In this document: positions 60,952-64,000 of the stretch, piece by piece | How positions within the stretch are numbered: position 1 is the stretch's first letter | How the letters are laid out: each line of letters begins with the position of its first letter | DNA from: Strigops habroptila | Taxonomy: Eukaryota > Chordata > Aves > Psittaciformes > Psittacidae | Direction of reading: 5' to 3' | Assembly (NCBI RefSeq): GCF_004027225.2 | Contig: NC_046360.1 | Coordinates: 1,662,001-1,726,000, forward strand | Length of the DNA: 64,000 bases | Made by a program: the position numbers and the translations under genes | Notes under the pieces: generated by a model | Database searches by the model: none | Seen by the model: the letters and a program-made list of their open reading frames with translations, nothing else | What the model was told of the DNA's origin: nothing

Positions 60952-63900
60952 GAGGGAAACCAGCAGTGCCCAGTGTGGGGTGTGCTCAGGGAATAGAGAC
61001 ACAGCTCCTCAGGTAGCAGGTCCTACAGCTCATGGCGTTCCCATCTCCCAGTCCCTGAGCTCAGACTGTGCTGTGTCAGGGCTGTTTTGGGGCTCAGGGA
61101 GGAGGCAGCAGGTAAGTGACGTGCAAGAGGTCAAAATAACACAGCAGCTGCTGAAGCTGTACCAGTGACCTGTCTCATATCTAACAGGGATGTTTACTGG
61201 TATTCTAAGAGTGGGAAAAATGCTGGGTGGGTGTTGTAAATGCTCTGTAGGAGCTGCTTCCTTCAATGTAAATGAGCTGGTGGACTGGCCTTCAGTACGC
61301 TGTGCTTGTGGTGCCCAGCTTTGGGAGATGACGACAAAAGCATCTGGCAGGAGTGCTTGGTGCTTGTGAGATGTCGTTTCTGATTTAGGTCTCCAACCCA
61401 GAAGTGTTTGGAGGATCCGGGAATGCTGATGAAGCACCCGAAATTGAGTATTTCCAGTTGGGAAAGATGTGAAGAATACTCTGCATCTCAAGAAGGGAGT
61501 GTGAGAAGGCATCCGTCCAGCTGTGGCCCCGGAGCAGTTACTCTTACACAGACCAGGATGGCTCAGGTTTGTTCATGTGCCAAAGGGGACTTCAGACCCA
61601 GACAGCAGACAAGGGGGATGCTGGGGCAGAGATGCTGGAAGCAGACGGGTGGGACTGGCCTGGGCTGGCCAAGATGCATCCCAGCGGTCTCCCTCCACCA
61701 CAAGCATGATTCAATAGCTGAAGTTCAAGAGAGCACATGACTTGTTCTTTTCTCCTATTCTGCACCAAAGATCTTGGCATCACTCAGACATCAGCTATCC
61801 AGCTCCTTGGGATGTGTCTCCTTCTCCTTCACCTGCCTGTTCAGGTGGGGCAGGGGGAGCCTGGGGCAGTGAAAGGACAGGCTCTGATGGCAGAGCCATG
61901 AAGCTGTGGTGGAACTCAGCTATTGCGGTGTGCCCTGCTGCAGCCCCAGCCTCCCTGCCTGCCCCACGTATGTGGTCTCTGCTTGAAAAGTGGCAGAAAG
62001 CAGAAGCAGGGGGTGGATTTGACAACAGCGCAGTAGTCTTGGGTTTCTGTAATGAGCTGGAGTTACAAACCTTGTGAATCTAGCGATGAGAAAAGAGTGC
62101 TCTGCAGTTGTCTCGATGGGAGGTCTGACCTTTCTGAGCTTGAAATTCAGGACCCAGAAAGCAAAATCCTGGCTTTTTGGCAAATTATATGAGTTTTCCT
62201 CCAGACCATCTGGAATGGAATTTGGGGTTGGATTTTTTCTCACTTTAATGTGTCTTTTATTTCACAGGCAAAACATCTAGAGCCTGGATAAGGAATGAGG
62301 CAGGGGCAGGAAAAGCAGCAGGCCTGCAGCTTGCGCACAGAAGCCATTTGCAAAGGCTGTGATGCTGCTGAGCAGCCTCTTGCTTTAGCCTCTGCAGCAC
62401 AGCCAGGAGAGGCTCCTGCTGCTCTCCAGTGTCAGCAGGGTCCACGGGGAGCTCTGGCCTGTCCCTGCCACACTCACAGCCCTTGCAGGATGCCACCAAG
62501 CACCCAGCTTGGAGCCAGACCTGGATTTGAAGAGCCTCCATCACTCAGTGCTCCCAAGCAATGTGGAGTGTGAGCCCTGGCACCTGCATAGTGCCTGGGT
62601 AGGACCAAAGGGATGTGGTGGGAGAACTGCACATTGGCAAAATCCCAGGCTGGTAAATCTTGGTTTTGGAGGACGAGGAAGTTGTAGCAGAGATGGGCTG
62701 TGCTATGTCTCACCCAGGCTGCAGTGGGGTCTTGCACACCTCCCCTTTGCTGGTGGTTGTTAGTGCTGTTGCTGGAAAGATCCTGATGTGAATCAGGCTC
62801 TTGGCTCAGACAGTTGCCCATTTGAAGACATCAATGCCATGAAATTGGGCTGAGTGAGGTGTTATATGGGTGCTGTGGCAGAGGGGTGTAAATCCTGCTT
62901 TCTGGAGCTGGCCCTGCACTTTCAATATTCCCCCTTTCTCTGAAATCCAAGCCTTTTTCCAGTTCCTTCTTTTGTGCTTGATCCTGCTCATCTTGAGGAG
63001 AAGAGGAGGTTGGCAGGGCAAGAATTCCAAGCAGGAGAGCCAATAAATTGCTGCTGTATTTTGCACAGAGCCATGAGGGGGCTGCATGCTCCCACCACCG
63101 GTACTGCTGTGACCCAGACTGCAGAAGGCACCACTGGCCTGAGGAGTTGGTCCTTCCAAGAGCTCCTTGCCTCATCCCAAAGAACCACTGATTTGCTGGA
63201 GGTAATTCATTTTGCTGTAGAAGCAGACAGGTTGATGGCAGCTGTGTTTGAATGCAGCTTCCCGGCTGCCTTCTGCACAGAACTGCTGCTGCAGCGGCGT
63301 TCCCTGCTCCATGAGGATTGAACACAAACACACAAACAGCTCCTGGGTTAATGAGATTAAAAGTGTCCACTGGAACATCTCTGTTTGTCTGGAATGTGCT
63401 TCTTGGCCAGGCATTGTTTAAATCCATGGTTGAAGTTGTGAGGCTTTGCAAAGCCACCTCTCTGTGGGCACCATTGCTGAGTGGGGGTGAAATTGTCTCC
63501 TTGGGCTCCTCAAAGCACTTCCCGGTGCTGAGCTGGCCGTGGGGTGATGGTTGTGATGCTGCTGGTAGCTCCCTGCACATGTTTGGCAGCTGAATGGGAG
63601 GAGAGAGGATTTGGAAGAAGCACAGCAGGGAAGCAAGCCCCAGGATCTAAAGCAAGCGAGTGAAATCTCATTTTCTCGTTGAATTTCAGAGGGCTGAGCA
63701 GCAAACAAACAATTACTTCCCTGTGACTTTGTCGGATTGATCTATAATTCCTGAGTGACAGGGGACCAGCGCTCCAAAACCAAGCTGCTGGCTGATGGAT
63801 ACCCGGGATGGCAGCAGGGATGATGCTATGGAGAGAGGAGAGACCTCCTCAGGGGTGCAGAGGTGCCTCCATCCCTCGCTCCTGGGAGCTGTCACGGCTT

Positions 63901-64000
63901 GCTGAGGCTCAGGGCTGTGGGGCTGAGCGCTGGCAAGGCAGGGAATGGGAAGGCAGGGAATAGCAATGCTAGGAAGCGATGCGTGGCAGGAGCAAGCGAT
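60952..64000. other. Region without a recognised gene (right part)
   Basis: Isolated splice-like signals exist: a strong donor CAG|gtaagt after 61111, and an acceptor gatttag at 61388 followed by two open frames. No homology is recognisable. A 249-codon minus-strand frame (62831-63580) has no motif I can name. No poly(A) signal, tRNA or repeat array stands out. Confidence 0.4.

Noticed and set aside
54000-64000. CMKLR1 coding region expected by synteny
   Set aside because: No open frame here encodes a seven-transmembrane receptor; the CMKLR1 coding exon must lie beyond the window.

Overview
The window is vertebrate nuclear DNA and almost certainly from a bird. Genes are split by GT-AG introns. 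Six CR1 LINE 3' fragments of the avian type are present (the hallmark 'ccttccaac...ttctatga' tail is visible in several), and introns and intergenic gaps are short. Gene order and orientation match human 12q23-q24 read in reverse: CORO1C, SELPLG, TMEM119, ISCU, SART3, FICD. In chicken this block should lie on chromosome 15; that is inference from synteny, and I cannot name the species.

Layout. (1) 1-16922: nine 3' coding exons of CORO1C (+), an actin/Arp2-3 regulator; the N-terminal exon lies upstream of the window. A 3' UTR and an intergenic stretch with a CR1 copy follow. (2) 21969-23324: SELPLG (+), the leukocyte mucin PSGL-1, with an intronless coding region. (3) 23.3-28.6 kb: GC-rich non-coding DNA holding an 11-copy 23-bp minisatellite and a perfect 16-bp hairpin. 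(4) 28602-29920: TMEM119 (+), a single-pass membrane protein. (5) 31611-33236: ISCU (-), the mitochondrial Fe-S scaffold, five exons. It is head-to-head with (6) 33816-48253: SART3 (+), the U4/U6 snRNP recycling factor, 19 exons, across a CpG-rich shared promoter. (7) 51161-53321: FICD (-), the ER AMPylase of BiP, two coding exons, tail-to-tail with SART3. (8) 53.9-64 kb: no known gene. It begins with a TATA-containing plus-strand promoter divergent from FICD and holds scattered exon-like segments. One phase-compatible exon pair (59993-60174 and 60678-60951) encodes a C-x2-C-x11-H-x3-C motif like UBZ4 ubiquitin-binding zinc fingers.

How they relate. The genes do not form one pathway. SELPLG, CORO1C and TMEM119 are associated with leukocytes, cell motility or microglia; ISCU, SART3 and FICD are housekeeping genes with CpG-rich promoters.

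Most notable: the predicted PSGL-1 keeps its signal peptide, furin-type site, mucin repeats, membrane span and cytoplasmic motifs but contains no tyrosine at all, so the tyrosine-sulphate selectin site known from mammals cannot exist in this form. ISCU joins a TATA box to a TISU initiator with room for only about a 10-nt leader. The UBZ4-like exon pair is the best candidate for something undescribed, but support is weak.
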